Positions 18,691 to 27,375 of a stretch of DNA of 64,000 bases are shown one piece after another. How positions within the stretch are numbered: the stretch's first letter is position 1; every line of letters starts with the position of its first letter. Location of the stretch: the NCBI RefSeq assembly GCF_017094485.1, contig NZ_CP064786.1, positions 2,108,001-2,172,000 of the forward strand, read 5' to 3'. Source of the DNA: Natranaeroarchaeum sulfidigenes. GTDB lineage: Archaea; Halobacteriota; Halobacteria; Halobacteriales; Natronoarchaeaceae. Both the position numbers and the translations under genes were made by a program. The notes beneath the pieces are model-generated. The model worked only from the letters and a program-made list of their open reading frames with translations, did no database searches and had not been told where the DNA came from.

Positions 18691-19093
18691 CGGTCGGGGG
18701 CAGCTCTCGACCCCGGTCGTCGAGGCGGGTCTCGGTGTGATCCTGATATTCGCCGTTGTCACGACGTTTGCCCTCGGCGTTCCCGGAGCCGACACCCAGC
18801 AGGCACAACTCGATCTCTACGCGGAGGATACGGCAGCGGTTCTTTCGGGAGAAACACCCCGTCATCAGGATGCGACGCGTCTCACCGAACTCGCCCGTAG
18901 CGAGGACGCATTCGAGCGCGAGCATGAACGCGCTGACCGGCGGCTCGACGAGTTGCTCCCTGACAACGTGCTGTATCAGATCGAAACCGATCACGGTATC
19001 GCCGGAATGGAACGCCCCGGTGGCGTCCCTTACGGGAGCGCGACAGTACCGACCGAACACGGCGACGTGACGATCAGGGTGTGGTACGCGTGA
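18683..19093 (+). CDS. small pilus-operon membrane-anchored protein
   Basis: The ATG at 18683 overlaps the previous gene's stop by 8 bp and gives 136 residues; a TTG one codon earlier is less likely. RGQLSTPVVEAGLGVILIFAVVTTFALG is the membrane anchor. A helical, charged segment follows (AEDTAAVLSGETPRHQDATRL, EREHERADRRLDELL) and then a short beta hairpin with a Trp-Tyr-Ala end. Resembles DUF7262-type proteins from memory. Likely part of the pilus or its assembly platform. Confidence 0.75.
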   Translation: MRDGRGQLSTPVVEAGLGVILIFAVVTTFALGVPGADTQQAQLDLYAEDTAAVLSGETPRHQDATRLTELARSEDAFEREHERADRRLDELLPDNVLYQIETDHGIAGMERPGGVPYGSATVPTEHGDVTIRVWYA

Positions 19094-19620
19094 CTGGTCG
19101 CACTCCGGACACACGGGGACAACTCGTCTTGCTGGCCGCGGCCGTGATCGCGTTTGCGCTGGCGACCGGTGCGCTGGCATACCTGCAGGTCGGTTCACAT
19201 CCGGATATCGAGCCGAGTAGCGAGGAAGGCTCCCCAGAGCGCATTGTGAGCGCGTTAGATCGGAGTGTCCACAACGCCACGGCGTCGGCGACGGACCGGT
19301 ACGACTGGGACGACCGCGAGTTGGCAGTCGAGGAACTTGAGGACGACCTCGAACCTCGCGTCCAGACACTTCGCGTCTCCGAACTTGAGCAATCAGTCGT
19401 CCACGAGATTGCGTACGATGAGAGTGACGCGGCTGCGTGGGCGGCTAACGACTGTCCCAGCGACCCGGATCGACGCTTCGGTGACTGCGAGGTGATCGGC
19501 GGCGTCGTCGTGCAAGAGCGTGCCGGTGAAACGTACATACTTGGAGTCGCATTCGAGCTCCGGACGACATCCGAACGGACAGCCCACGAGACGAGCGTTC
19601 GAGCGACCGGCCGGCAGTAG
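19090..19620 (+). CDS. small pilus-operon membrane-anchored protein, last in operon
   Basis: The GTG at 19090 overlaps the preceding stop as GTGA; another GTG at 19081 would add three residues. The 176-residue protein begins RTPDTRGQLVLLAAAVIAFALATGALAYLQ, again a Gly-Gln site plus one hydrophobic helix, followed by a helical region and a beta-rich end containing two cysteines (NDCPSD, FGDCEV) about 11 residues apart that could form a disulfide outside the cell. It resembles DUF7261-type proteins from memory. Confidence 0.75.
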   Translation: MTGRTPDTRGQLVLLAAAVIAFALATGALAYLQVGSHPDIEPSSEEGSPERIVSALDRSVHNATASATDRYDWDDRELAVEELEDDLEPRVQTLRVSELEQSVVHEIAYDESDAAAWAANDCPSDPDRRFGDCEVIGGVVVQERAGETYILGVAFELRTTSERTAHETSVRATGRQ

Positions 19621-19794
19621 ACAAAGACGGTTCGCTCAGCGCGGATTCCGATCTCCGTGGTCGTATCGAGCGCCACTCTGATCCGATAGACGGCCGAAGT
19701 GCACCACGGGTCATCGCCAGTCTGGGCGGATGTCCTGACTCGGGATGTAGTTCCCATGATATGTATGCTGCACGTCAAAGGATGTGGTAGGGTG

Positions 19795-20046
19795 ATGACG
19801 AACTCGCTGGCGGCGAAACTCGGCCCGGAAGACATCCGGATCAACGCGATCCATCCGGCAGTGATCGAGACGAAGATGGAGACGGAAGACGTCGCAATCC
19901 TCGGAACGGAGGCAGAAGACGACTTTATCGAGGGTATTCCGCTGGGACGTGCCGGACAACCGGGTACCGTCGCGGGTACCGTCGCCGACATCGCGCTGTA
20001 TCTCGCCAGCGACCTGTCGAGTTGCACCAGCGGGGAAGCGCTCTTG
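19795..20046 (+). pseudogene. C-terminal remnant of a short-chain dehydrogenase/reductase
   Basis: About 84 residues in one frame match the last third of an SDR: TNSLAAKLGPEDIRINAIHP, then the variable substrate loop (ETKMETEDVAILGTEAED), IPLGRAGQPGTVAGTVADIA and LYLASDLSSCTSGEAL. The Rossmann glycine motif, catalytic Ser and Tyr-x-x-x-Lys are missing upstream, and the usual terminal V-D-G-G is replaced after GEALL. No intact start exists. It is therefore a fragment left by deletion or recombination between the pilus operon and the carotenoid oxygenase gene. Confidence 0.8.
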
Positions 20047-20155
20047 TATATGAGACATGACAAACAGGCGGTGAGCCGGAGGTCGCGCAATGAGGTCAGT
20101 GACCCGACAGTTTCCGCGCACTGGATTGATATGCCGTGCGCCCGGATAAAAGGCT

Positions 20156-21559
20156 GTGACAGACTCGTACGGCCCCGGATTTCGCACGCTGACGACGGAA
20201 CTCCATGATCACCGGCCGACGATCGAGGGTGAGATTCCCGGGTGGCTTTCGGGCACGCTCGTCCGAAACGGACCGGGCCGCTTCGATATCGGAGAGCATC
20301 GCGTCAACCACTGGTTCGATGGGCTCGCCATGTTGCGACGCTACGCGTTCGAGAACGGAGCCTTGCGCTATTCGAATCGGTTTCTGCGTACTGAGGCCTA
20401 CGGCGATGCGATGGACGGACGGCTTACTGGCCAGTTCGGGACGGATACCCGCGGCTGGCGGCGTATCGTCGAGACGATCCGATCGCTTGGGCTCCCGGAG
20501 CCGACCGACAACGCGAACGTCCACGTTGCAGAGGTCGACGGCGAGTACGTCGCGTTGACCGAGGCCCCGCGTCGGATCGCGTTCGATCCAGAGACCCTGG
20601 AAACGCGTGGGGAGTTTCGGTTCGAGGACGATTTTCCGGAGCATCTGACCGCAGCCCACCTCGTTGACGACCCACACCGCGAGGAACTGGTCGGATTCAC
20701 GACCGAGTTCGGCCGCCGTCCGACGTATCACATCTATCGCGTGCCTGCCGGAAGTCGCAGTCGCGAGCGTATCGCCTCGATCGACGCGAACGGCCCGGCG
20801 TACATCCACGACGTGAGCGTCACCGGCGAGCACGTCGTCCTCGTCGAATCGCCGCTCGTCATCTCGGTCCTGCGCGCGCTGAATCCGTTCTCACAGGGTG
20901 TCACCGACATGCTCGACTGGCAACCGGACCGGCCGATGCGGGTGCTCGTTGTCGACCGGGAAAGTGGCGAACTCCTCGCGGAACCGACCACGGCTGCCGC
21001 GTTCACCTTCCACCACGTCAATGCCTACGTCGAGGACGGCTCGATCATCCTCGATCTGGTGGAGTTCTCGGACGACAGGATCGTCGGTGCGATGGCGATG
21101 GAGGAACTCGACGGTGTCGGCTTTCCGTCGGTTCCGGACGGTCGACTTTTCCGGTACGAGATCGACCTCGAACGGGAACGGATCGACCGCTCGCGGCTGT
21201 ATGACGGCGGGATGGAACTCCCACGGATCGTCCGGCCAAAGATCGGCCGACAGCATCGCTACGCCTTCGGACAGGCAACCGATCGTGATGGTGCGAACGG
21301 CCTCGTGAAAGTCGACTGCGAAACCGGGGCTGCACAGGAGTGGTGGGAGCGATCCGTGTTCGTCGAGGAGCCGATCCCGATCCAGAAGCCCGACCCGGAG
21401 GCCGAAGATGACGGCGTGGTACTGGCGACCGCGCTGGACGTCGAGCGCGAGCAAACGATCCTGCTCGTGTTCGATGCCACGGTGCTCACTGAACTCGCCC
21501 GGGCGTACCTTCCACATCCCGAGCCGTTCGGGTTCCACGGCCGCTTCTTTGAACGCTGA
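20156..21559 (+). CDS. carotenoid oxygenase family protein
   Basis: 467 residues starting at GTG 20156. It has the seven-bladed propeller features of carotenoid cleavage oxygenases: GTLVRNGPGRFDIGEHRVNH near the N-terminus, and the four iron-ligand histidines in context: H168 (or H163) in EHLTAAHLV, H218 in YIHDVSV, H286/H287 in TFHHVNAY and H461 in FGFHGRFF. These iron enzymes cleave polyene double bonds with O2, giving retinal or other apocarotenoids. Haloarchaea make retinal for rhodopsins mainly with Brp/Blh, so this may be an alternative route or act on bacterioruberin-type carotenoids. The cryptochrome nearby also fits a light-related setting. Confidence 0.92.
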   Translation: MTDSYGPGFRTLTTELHDHRPTIEGEIPGWLSGTLVRNGPGRFDIGEHRVNHWFDGLAMLRRYAFENGALRYSNRFLRTEAYGDAMDGRLTGQFGTDTRGWRRIVETIRSLGLPEPTDNANVHVAEVDGEYVALTEAPRRIAFDPETLETRGEFRFEDDFPEHLTAAHLVDDPHREELVGFTTEFGRRPTYHIYRVPAGSRSRERIASIDANGPAYIHDVSVTGEHVVLVESPLVISVLRALNPFSQGVTDMLDWQPDRPMRVLVVDRESGELLAEPTTAAAFTFHHVNAYVEDGSIILDLVEFSDDRIVGAMAMEELDGVGFPSVPDGRLFRYEIDLERERIDRSRLYDGGMELPRIVRPKIGRQHRYAFGQATDRDGANGLVKVDCETGAAQEWWERSVFVEEPIPIQKPDPEAEDDGVVLATALDVEREQTILLVFDATVLTELARAYLPHPEPFGFHGRFFER

Positions 21560-22225
21560 TCATCGTGCAAGCGCAGCAAGCGTCTCGGCGGTGATGGGAC
21601 TTGCAGGTGGGTCGTCCGTGACTGCGAGTTCATAAATTGCCCGGCCGGCCATCTCGACCGAGAATGGTCTGTCTTCTCCGAGACGGCGCGCGATCGGTTC
21701 CAGCTCACCGACCGCGGTGAACAGGTAGTTCGCGAGCGCCGGAAAGTGTGGCTGGTCCGGACCGTACACCGGTCCGAACCGCGGAATCAGGACGTCCAGT
21801 TCGAGGTCGGCGACGGCGGCCTCGGCACGGCGTCGGGCCGTCATGTATGCGTCCCGGACCAGCGGCGGCTTCGTCGACGAAGAGACGTACACGAAGCGGT
21901 CAACGCCAGCCCGTTCGGCCTCCAGTGCGGCGACGATCGCGGAATCGCCGTTGAGACGCTCGAACGTCACGCCCGTCTCGGGTGTCTCCGAGATGGTGCC
22001 GATCGAGTGGACGACGCAGTCGACAGTAGAGAGGGCAAAGCGCCACTCCTGAGGTGAAAACACGTCAGCTTCGATCCAGTCGACACGGTCAGCCCACCCG
22101 GTACTCCCACCGTCTGTCGGGGGGCCGCTTCGTGCGACGCTCGTCACGTCGTGGCCTGCAGCGATGGCGTTTGCACAGACGCGGCGGCCGATGAAACCGT
22201 TACCGCCGGTAACGAGTATGTGCAC
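21560..22225 (-). CDS. NAD(P)-binding atypical SDR / NDUFA9-like protein
   Basis: The GTG at 22225 starts the protein right at HILVTGGNGFIGRRV, a classic G-x-x-G-x-x-G Rossmann motif; a TTG at 22246 would add seven residues. At 221 residues it is a short extended-type SDR. VYVSSSTKPP is in the position of the catalytic Ser, but the usual Tyr-x-x-x-Lys is replaced by YMTARRRAE, so it is probably an atypical SDR with a structural or quinone-linked role, as in the NDUFA9/YbjT group. Convergent with the carotenoid oxygenase; stops abut. Confidence 0.85.
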   Translation of the reverse strand: MHILVTGGNGFIGRRVCANAIAAGHDVTSVARSGPPTDGGSTGWADRVDWIEADVFSPQEWRFALSTVDCVVHSIGTISETPETGVTFERLNGDSAIVAALEAERAGVDRFVYVSSSTKPPLVRDAYMTARRRAEAAVADLELDVLIPRFGPVYGPDQPHFPALANYLFTAVGELEPIARRLGEDRPFSVEMAGRAIYELAVTDDPPASPITAETLAALAR

Positions 22226-22267
22226 ACGTGTAATCCGTGTCGGCAACGGAAAACGGCGTCGCCGATG

Positions 22268-22738
22268 TCAGCGGTCGGTCGGTGGGGGGCCGCTGTACTC
22301 GCTGGCATCTTCGTCAGCGTCGAGATGGATCGTTTCTATACGTTCGACGCTCGCCACCGACTCCGCGCCGTCGATCTCATCGCCAACAAATCTGGGGAGC
22401 CGACCGTCCGCTTCCACATCCTCACGCGCGACCGCCAACAGCGCGTCGATGGCTTCGGTCAGCGGGATGCAGGCCCGGTAGCCGTCTTCCCCAGTGACCA
22501 GAAGATGTGTCGATCGGTCGTCGGCCTCGACACGTGAGAGCAGCGTCTCTATCAGGACGCCGCGCCACTGTCCCACCTCGTAGTCGCCGGTAGCACAGGT
22601 CACTCTGTGACGTTCGGTCTGGAGGTCGAACTCACCGAGATACGATGGATCCGTCGGCAAGAGTAGCTGGCGTGTGCTAGAAATTAACACTCTCCCTGAG
22701 TCGTCGTCAGTACGTACAGCCACTGTGTACGTACCCAT
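22268..22738 (-). CDS. stand-alone molybdopterin-binding-like (sulfite oxidase fold) domain protein
   Basis: The ATG at 22738 gives 156 residues. The order of motifs resembles the oxidoreductase molybdopterin-binding fold: an input strand with Cys (HRVTCATGDY), then QWRGVLIETLLSRVE, LLVTGEDGYRACIPLTEAIDALLA and a C-terminal RLPRFVGDEIDGAESVASVERIETI. In enzymes the first Cys ligates molybdenum, but many small homologues lack cofactor. I see no signal peptide. The assignment rests on motif pattern only and the function is unknown; it may simply be a conserved haloarchaeal cytosolic protein. Confidence 0.6.
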   Translation of the reverse strand: MGTYTVAVRTDDDSGRVLISSTRQLLLPTDPSYLGEFDLQTERHRVTCATGDYEVGQWRGVLIETLLSRVEADDRSTHLLVTGEDGYRACIPLTEAIDALLAVAREDVEADGRLPRFVGDEIDGAESVASVERIETIHLDADEDASEYSGPPPTDR

Positions 22739-22815
22739 AGCCAAGTGGCTGTTAAATCGCTATGAAAGTAGACTGAAACGAACGAGCGTATCTGTCCGCT
22801 TGTGAACGATTTTGT

Positions 22816-24249
22816 TCAGTATCTCGTCGCCTGAAGTTCCGAAAAACGGACTTCCACGTCGATCATCGGCTCGGGGTAGTCGACGCCGAGTACCACATCG
22901 TACGACGATTCCTCGTCGGCATTCATTCGCCACGGTCGGTGGGCGTACTCGGCGGGCAACGCCCGCAGTTCCGGAAGCCAGGTTTGGACGTACTCAGCGT
23001 CGGCATCGTAGCGTTCGGCCTGTGACAGGACGTTGAAGAAGCCGTCACGCGAGTCGTTGCCGACCCCCGCCTGATACGCCCAGTTCCCCCAGTTAGAGGC
23101 GACGTCGTAGTCAATCAACTGTTCCTCGAAGTACGCCGCTCCCCAGCGCCAGTCGACACCCAGTGCGTCGACGAGGAAGGAGGCGACGTTCTGTCGCCCC
23201 CGGTTCGACATGTATCCTGTCTCGTTCAGTTCGCGCATGTTGGCGTCGACAAAGGGTACACCGGTCTCACCTGCTGCCCACTGATGGAACGCGGTCCGGT
23301 CGTGTGTCCACGTTTTATCCACATCCCGGATTCCCGTCGGAGTAAAGAAGCTCTCACCATGTTTGAGGAACTGAAACTGGAAGAAGTCCCGCCAGCGAAG
23401 CTCGAAGAGTAGCCAGTAGGTGTCCTCGTTCGAAACCCGTTCGTCCTCGTACCGCTTCACCTCGCGGTGGATCCACCGTGGCGAGAGACAGCCTGCAGCG
23501 AGCCACGGGGAGAACTTCGAGGAGTAATCCGGGCCAAGCAGCCCGTTGCGCGTCGATTTATAATCCCGGAGTCGGTCGGCGTCCCACAGATAGTGCTGGA
23601 GCCGTTCTTGCCCAGCGGTCTCTCCGCCCTCGAAAGAAAGGGCGGAGCGGTCATCCCGTGGCGGATCGTCGAGGCCCAGCTCTGAAAGCGCAGGAACAGC
23701 CCCGGCGTCGAGATCGGGCGTCGAAACGCTCTCCGGGGCAGCAACTGGGTCGCGGACCGTTGCGTTGTCCTCGACCTCCTTTCGCCACGGGGTAAACGTA
23801 TCATCGATCCGGTCGTAAGGCGTCGGCAGGTCGTTGATGTGATAGAGTGTGTGAGTGAATCGGCGCTGGAAGTCGACTGACTCTGAAAGTGTCTCTCGAA
23901 CCGCTTGCTCGCGTTCGATCTCCTCGGTCGCGGGCTTCGTCTGGGCGAAGACGGCGTCAGCGTCGAGCGCCTGGACGATCGACGGGACGACCTCCTCGAC
24001 GAGTCCTTCGCGGACGGCCAGGTCCCCGCCACGCTCCCGAAGCGAGTCGCGGAGGTCTTCGACGCTTGCGCGACGGAACTGCGCTCGATGAGTCCCCATC
24101 TTAGCCGGCCCGTACTGGCTGTCTGCGCGACGACGTGGATCGAAGACGTACACCGGCACGACGTGTTCGGCCGCGCCTACAGCGTCCGCAAGCGTCGGGT
24201 TGTCCTCGACGCGCAGGTCATCACGGAACCAGACGACGGCAGTTTCCAT
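22816..24249 (-). CDS. DASH-family cryptochrome / photolyase
   Basis: 477 residues. The N-terminal alpha/beta antenna domain starts VVWFRDDLRVEDNPTLADAV. The C-terminal FAD domain has DASH-type motifs: DYKSTRNGLLGPDYSSKFSP, WLAAGCLSPRWIHREV, TGYMSNRGRQNVASFLVDAL, DYDVASNWGNWAYQAGVGND and YVQTWLPEL. These proteins bind FAD and a folate antenna and repair cyclobutane dimers mainly in single-stranded DNA, or signal blue light. Length is normal and no frameshift is seen. The family call is firm; whether it acts in repair or in regulation cannot be told. Confidence 0.95.
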   Translation of the reverse strand: METAVVWFRDDLRVEDNPTLADAVGAAEHVVPVYVFDPRRRADSQYGPAKMGTHRAQFRRASVEDLRDSLRERGGDLAVREGLVEEVVPSIVQALDADAVFAQTKPATEEIEREQAVRETLSESVDFQRRFTHTLYHINDLPTPYDRIDDTFTPWRKEVEDNATVRDPVAAPESVSTPDLDAGAVPALSELGLDDPPRDDRSALSFEGGETAGQERLQHYLWDADRLRDYKSTRNGLLGPDYSSKFSPWLAAGCLSPRWIHREVKRYEDERVSNEDTYWLLFELRWRDFFQFQFLKHGESFFTPTGIRDVDKTWTHDRTAFHQWAAGETGVPFVDANMRELNETGYMSNRGRQNVASFLVDALGVDWRWGAAYFEEQLIDYDVASNWGNWAYQAGVGNDSRDGFFNVLSQAERYDADAEYVQTWLPELRALPAEYAHRPWRMNADEESSYDVVLGVDYPEPMIDVEVRFSELQATRY

Positions 24250-24319
24250 ACACCGTATAGCGACGCCAGCGATAAATATCGATTGCCGGAGAGGTCACCG
24301 GTAGGAGGGTCGGTCGTCG

Positions 24320-24916
24320 CTACACTCGGATCGCGAAGACGAACTCCGTCGAGCTACCGAGCGGATCGTCGGCAGTCGTGGTCTGTAAGTTCTCGAACCC
24401 TGCCGCACGGAGCTGATCGAGCGTCCGGGTCCGTCCCGGCGCGGAGAAAAACATCGTTCCATCCATCCAGCCGCGTCGCACCGTCTCGAAGCGACCAGCC
24501 GGAAGCGTCATCAGGAGCCGACCGCCGGGTCGGAGGATTCGGGCGAACTCCTCGTACACTGTGGGATGCGACTCCCGCGGGACGTGAAAGACGGCGTGAT
24601 ACGCGGTGATCGCGTCGGCGACACCGTTTGCGATCGGGAGCGTCTCCATTACTCCCTGCACGAGCCGGGCGTCCGGGACCGTACCCGTCGCTAGCGCGAG
24701 CCCCACCCGGGAGATGTCGACGCCGACGGAGTCCGCTGGCAGGTTCGCAAGCGTCCGCGCGCCGTCACCACAGCCGATATCGACAACCAGTGGATCGTCT
24801 GGACAGCCGTCAAGCAGGTCGTCGATAAGCTGGGCGTCCGATCCCGAGGGGTTTCGCCGGGTCGCGTACGTCTCCGCGATTTCGTCCCACGCCCGCCTGA
24901 TCTCGTTGCGATCCAT
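24320..24916 (-). CDS. class I SAM-dependent methyltransferase
   Basis: 198 residues with the Methyltransf_11 pattern: motif I VVDIGCGDGARTL at about residue 40, the acidic residue after strand 2 in SVGVDISRV, and motif III around LRPGGRLLMTLPAGRF. Such small proteins methylate small molecules, quinones or tRNA; the region GDGARTLANLPADSVGVD is generic, so no substrate is proposed. The N-terminus EIRRAWDEIAETYATRRNP is typical of the Trm9/UbiE-like subgroup. Its start faces the alcohol dehydrogenase across a 121-bp spacer, suggesting divergent promoters. Confidence 0.9.
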   Translation of the reverse strand: MDRNEIRRAWDEIAETYATRRNPSGSDAQLIDDLLDGCPDDPLVVDIGCGDGARTLANLPADSVGVDISRVGLALATGTVPDARLVQGVMETLPIANGVADAITAYHAVFHVPRESHPTVYEEFARILRPGGRLLMTLPAGRFETVRRGWMDGTMFFSAPGRTRTLDQLRAAGFENLQTTTADDPLGSSTEFVFAIRV

Positions 24917-25037
24917 ACCTCAGTCAAGGTCGGATCGCTCATCACTCTTTGCCGGGCGGTCTCCGACTGCTCCGCGCCCCGACCCAGTAGCTTGCTCCGG
25001 AACAAACCGTTTTCACTGGGCGCACCAACATCCGAGC

Positions 25038-26078
25038 ATGCGCGCAGCTATCTACCAGAACCCTCGCGAGATCACTGTCGAAGAAGTACCGGACGTCACA
25101 GTCGAGTCGTCGACCGATGCCGTCGTCCGCGTGACACACACGGCTATCTGTGGCTCAGATCTCTGGTTCTACCGTGGCGAGAGCGACCGCGAGGCGGGAT
25201 CACGGGTCGGCCACGAACCGATGGGGATCGTCGAGGCGGTCGGCGAGGACGTCACGTCGGTCGATGTCGGCGACCGGGTGTTTGCCCCGTTCGTTATCAG
25301 CTGTGGCTACTGTGAGTTCTGTCGAAAAGGCCTGCATACCTCCTGTTCGAACGGGGACTCCTGGGGCGGCGAGAACGGGGGCTGTCAGGGGGAGAAGATC
25401 CGCGTCCCGCAAGCCGACGGAACGCTCGTACGGGTCCCGGACCGGCACGCCAACGACGAGGATACCCTCAAAGCGCTGCTCCCGCTTACCGACGTGATGG
25501 GGACTGGTCATCACGCCGCGGTGAGCGCGGGCGTCGAGGCAGGCGATACCTGCATCGTCATCGGCGACGGCGCGGTCGGGCTCTGTGGCGTCCTCGCGGC
25601 CCGCCGACTCGGCGCGGAACGCATCGTCGCGATGGGCCACCACGAGGATCGACTCGAACTCGCCGAGGAGTTCGGCGCAACAGAGACGATCGCCGCCCGC
25701 GGGGACGAGGCCGTCGAACGCGCAAAAGAGATGACCTACGGCGGCGCGAACCACGTACTGGAATGTGTCGGCGCGGCATCGGCGATGGACACCGCGATCC
25801 AGGTCTGTCGCCCCGGTGGAACTGTCGGCTACGTCGGCGTCCCCCACGGTGTGGACGACGAGGGGCTCGACGTGTTTTCGATGTTCAGTGACAACATCAC
25901 GCTACGGGGTGGCGTCGCGCCGGTCCGGGCCTACGCCGAGGAGTTGATGAGCGACGTGCTGGGCGGCACGCTCGATCCGTCGCCGATCTTTACGAAGACC
26001 GTTGATCTGGACGGCGTGCCGGAGGGCTACCGGGCGATGGACGAACGCGAGGCGATCAAGGTGCTGGTCAAGCCCTGA
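25038..26078 (+). CDS. zinc-dependent alcohol dehydrogenase
   Basis: The ATG at 25038 gives 346 residues, the normal length of a medium-chain dehydrogenase; longer in-frame codons upstream are antisense to the methyltransferase. Catalytic zinc ligands appear as Cys in TAICGSDLW and His-Glu in VGHEPMGIV; the structural-zinc loop has CGYCEFCRKGLHTSC. The Rossmann motif is GDGAVGLCGVLAARRLGAERI and the C-terminal substrate domain follows. It should oxidise an alcohol or polyol, or reduce an aldehyde, with NAD(P). The substrate is not evident. Confidence 0.94.
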   Translation: MRAAIYQNPREITVEEVPDVTVESSTDAVVRVTHTAICGSDLWFYRGESDREAGSRVGHEPMGIVEAVGEDVTSVDVGDRVFAPFVISCGYCEFCRKGLHTSCSNGDSWGGENGGCQGEKIRVPQADGTLVRVPDRHANDEDTLKALLPLTDVMGTGHHAAVSAGVEAGDTCIVIGDGAVGLCGVLAARRLGAERIVAMGHHEDRLELAEEFGATETIAARGDEAVERAKEMTYGGANHVLECVGAASAMDTAIQVCRPGGTVGYVGVPHGVDDEGLDVFSMFSDNITLRGGVAPVRAYAEELMSDVLGGTLDPSPIFTKTVDLDGVPEGYRAMDEREAIKVLVKP

Positions 26079-26093
26079 AAGCCAGGCGACGCG

Positions 26094-27299
26094 CTAGAAG
26101 AACTCCCGCAATCCGACCGCTCGGGGCTCGAAGACGGCTCCGAGCGCCGTCCGAACCGACTCATCGAGGATTCGCAGGTCACCGAGTCGCCTGGCCTCAT
26201 CGAGCCCGTACGTACCGACGGCCAGCTGGGAGAGCGTCCCGATCCCGATGGTTGCGTCGGCCGTCCCAGTGGACTGACCGTTCACGCTATCGGCGACGCG
26301 ATCGATGCTCGCACGTCCGTCCGATACAGACAGCTCGAACACGCCCTCGTTGTCCGCGACGAGCGGATCAGACACCGCCAGCGTGCACTCTATCTCTTCG
26401 GCTGGCCATTCGATCGCTTCTAGGGCCTCGACGTCGGTCAGTCGGACCATCGGTCCCGGCTCGACGGTACAGTCGATGGCTGCCGGATCCTCGACCCGGG
26501 AGAGCAGATCTGTGCCCAGCGCGCGCTCTCCGACGATCCGCTCGATCTGTGCGCCGTGACCAGAGAGAAAGTCGAACAGGGCACGATAGGCCTCTTCGTC
26601 TGCCGCGACGAACCCGCTGACCGTGAGCGTCCGCTTGTCGTCGTCACCGACGGTGTAGACCAGATAGCCCTGTAGCTGTCCGTCCCGCTCGTAGCCGTAA
26701 CAGAACGGTGCGCCATCACCGGTCCAGTTCGCGAGGGTACGCTCACGCCACCACGTCTCGGAGCGTCGCAGTGCAAGCGACCGATCCCCGCTGGAACGGC
26801 GCTCGACCGCTCGTAGCTCTTTCCAGTCATCGCCGTCGATCCGTCGCATTCGCCCGGCAGTATCGGCCATCGGGAGCGCCCGCGGGGGAAGTTCGTACCG
26901 TGTCACCTTGTTGGCCGTCCCCCAGCCCATCCGTCGGTAGAACGGCGTCGAGAACGGCCAGAGAGCCACGAGACCTATCCCTCGTTTACGGTACTCCGAG
27001 AGCACCTGCAGACACAACTGGCGTCCGTAGCCCTTCCCGCGGAACTCGGGGAGCGTGGCGACCGCACCCAGTCCGCCGATCGTCGTGATCTCGTCACGGA
27101 TGCGGGCCTCCGGTGTGTACAGTTTACAGCCGCTAACGAGGGTGTTGTCGTCGTACAGGCCGTACCGATCGAACAACTCGGTCTCCTCACTCTCGGTCTC
27201 CGCCGCATCGAGCGGACCGCGTTCGGGGGTGAACGCATAGCGGAGCATTGAACGGAACTGCTGGCGATCCTCGGCAGGTAGTGAGCGAAAGTCGGTCAT
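26094..27299 (-). CDS. Eis-like GNAT N-acetyltransferase
   Basis: From the ATG at 27299 the protein has 401 residues in the Eis arrangement: an N-terminal GNAT domain with the acetyl-CoA loop VATLPEFRGKGYGRQLCLQVL at about residues 80-100 (Q/R-x-x-G-x-G/A), a second GNAT-like domain (about 170-290) and an SCP2-like C-terminal domain ending in a free carboxylate Phe-Phe (GLREFF), which in Eis closes the active site. In bacteria such enzymes acetylate aminoglycosides or other amines; here the natural substrate is unknown. The 3' end abuts that of the alcohol dehydrogenase. Confidence 0.9.
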   Translation of the reverse strand: MTDFRSLPAEDRQQFRSMLRYAFTPERGPLDAAETESEETELFDRYGLYDDNTLVSGCKLYTPEARIRDEITTIGGLGAVATLPEFRGKGYGRQLCLQVLSEYRKRGIGLVALWPFSTPFYRRMGWGTANKVTRYELPPRALPMADTAGRMRRIDGDDWKELRAVERRSSGDRSLALRRSETWWRERTLANWTGDGAPFCYGYERDGQLQGYLVYTVGDDDKRTLTVSGFVAADEEAYRALFDFLSGHGAQIERIVGERALGTDLLSRVEDPAAIDCTVEPGPMVRLTDVEALEAIEWPAEEIECTLAVSDPLVADNEGVFELSVSDGRASIDRVADSVNGQSTGTADATIGIGTLSQLAVGTYGLDEARRLGDLRILDESVRTALGAVFEPRAVGLREFF

Positions 27300-27375
27300 G
27301 GAGCTCCGTTTTTCTCCGAGCCGTATCAGTGTATCCGATCCGGACCGAGGCCACCGTGTCGGCGACGGGGGGCGG

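Noticed and set aside
18347-19369. 340-residue minus-strand frame opposite the pilus operon
   Set aside because: Arg/Pro-rich and opposite three overlapping pilus genes with consistent N-terminal helices.
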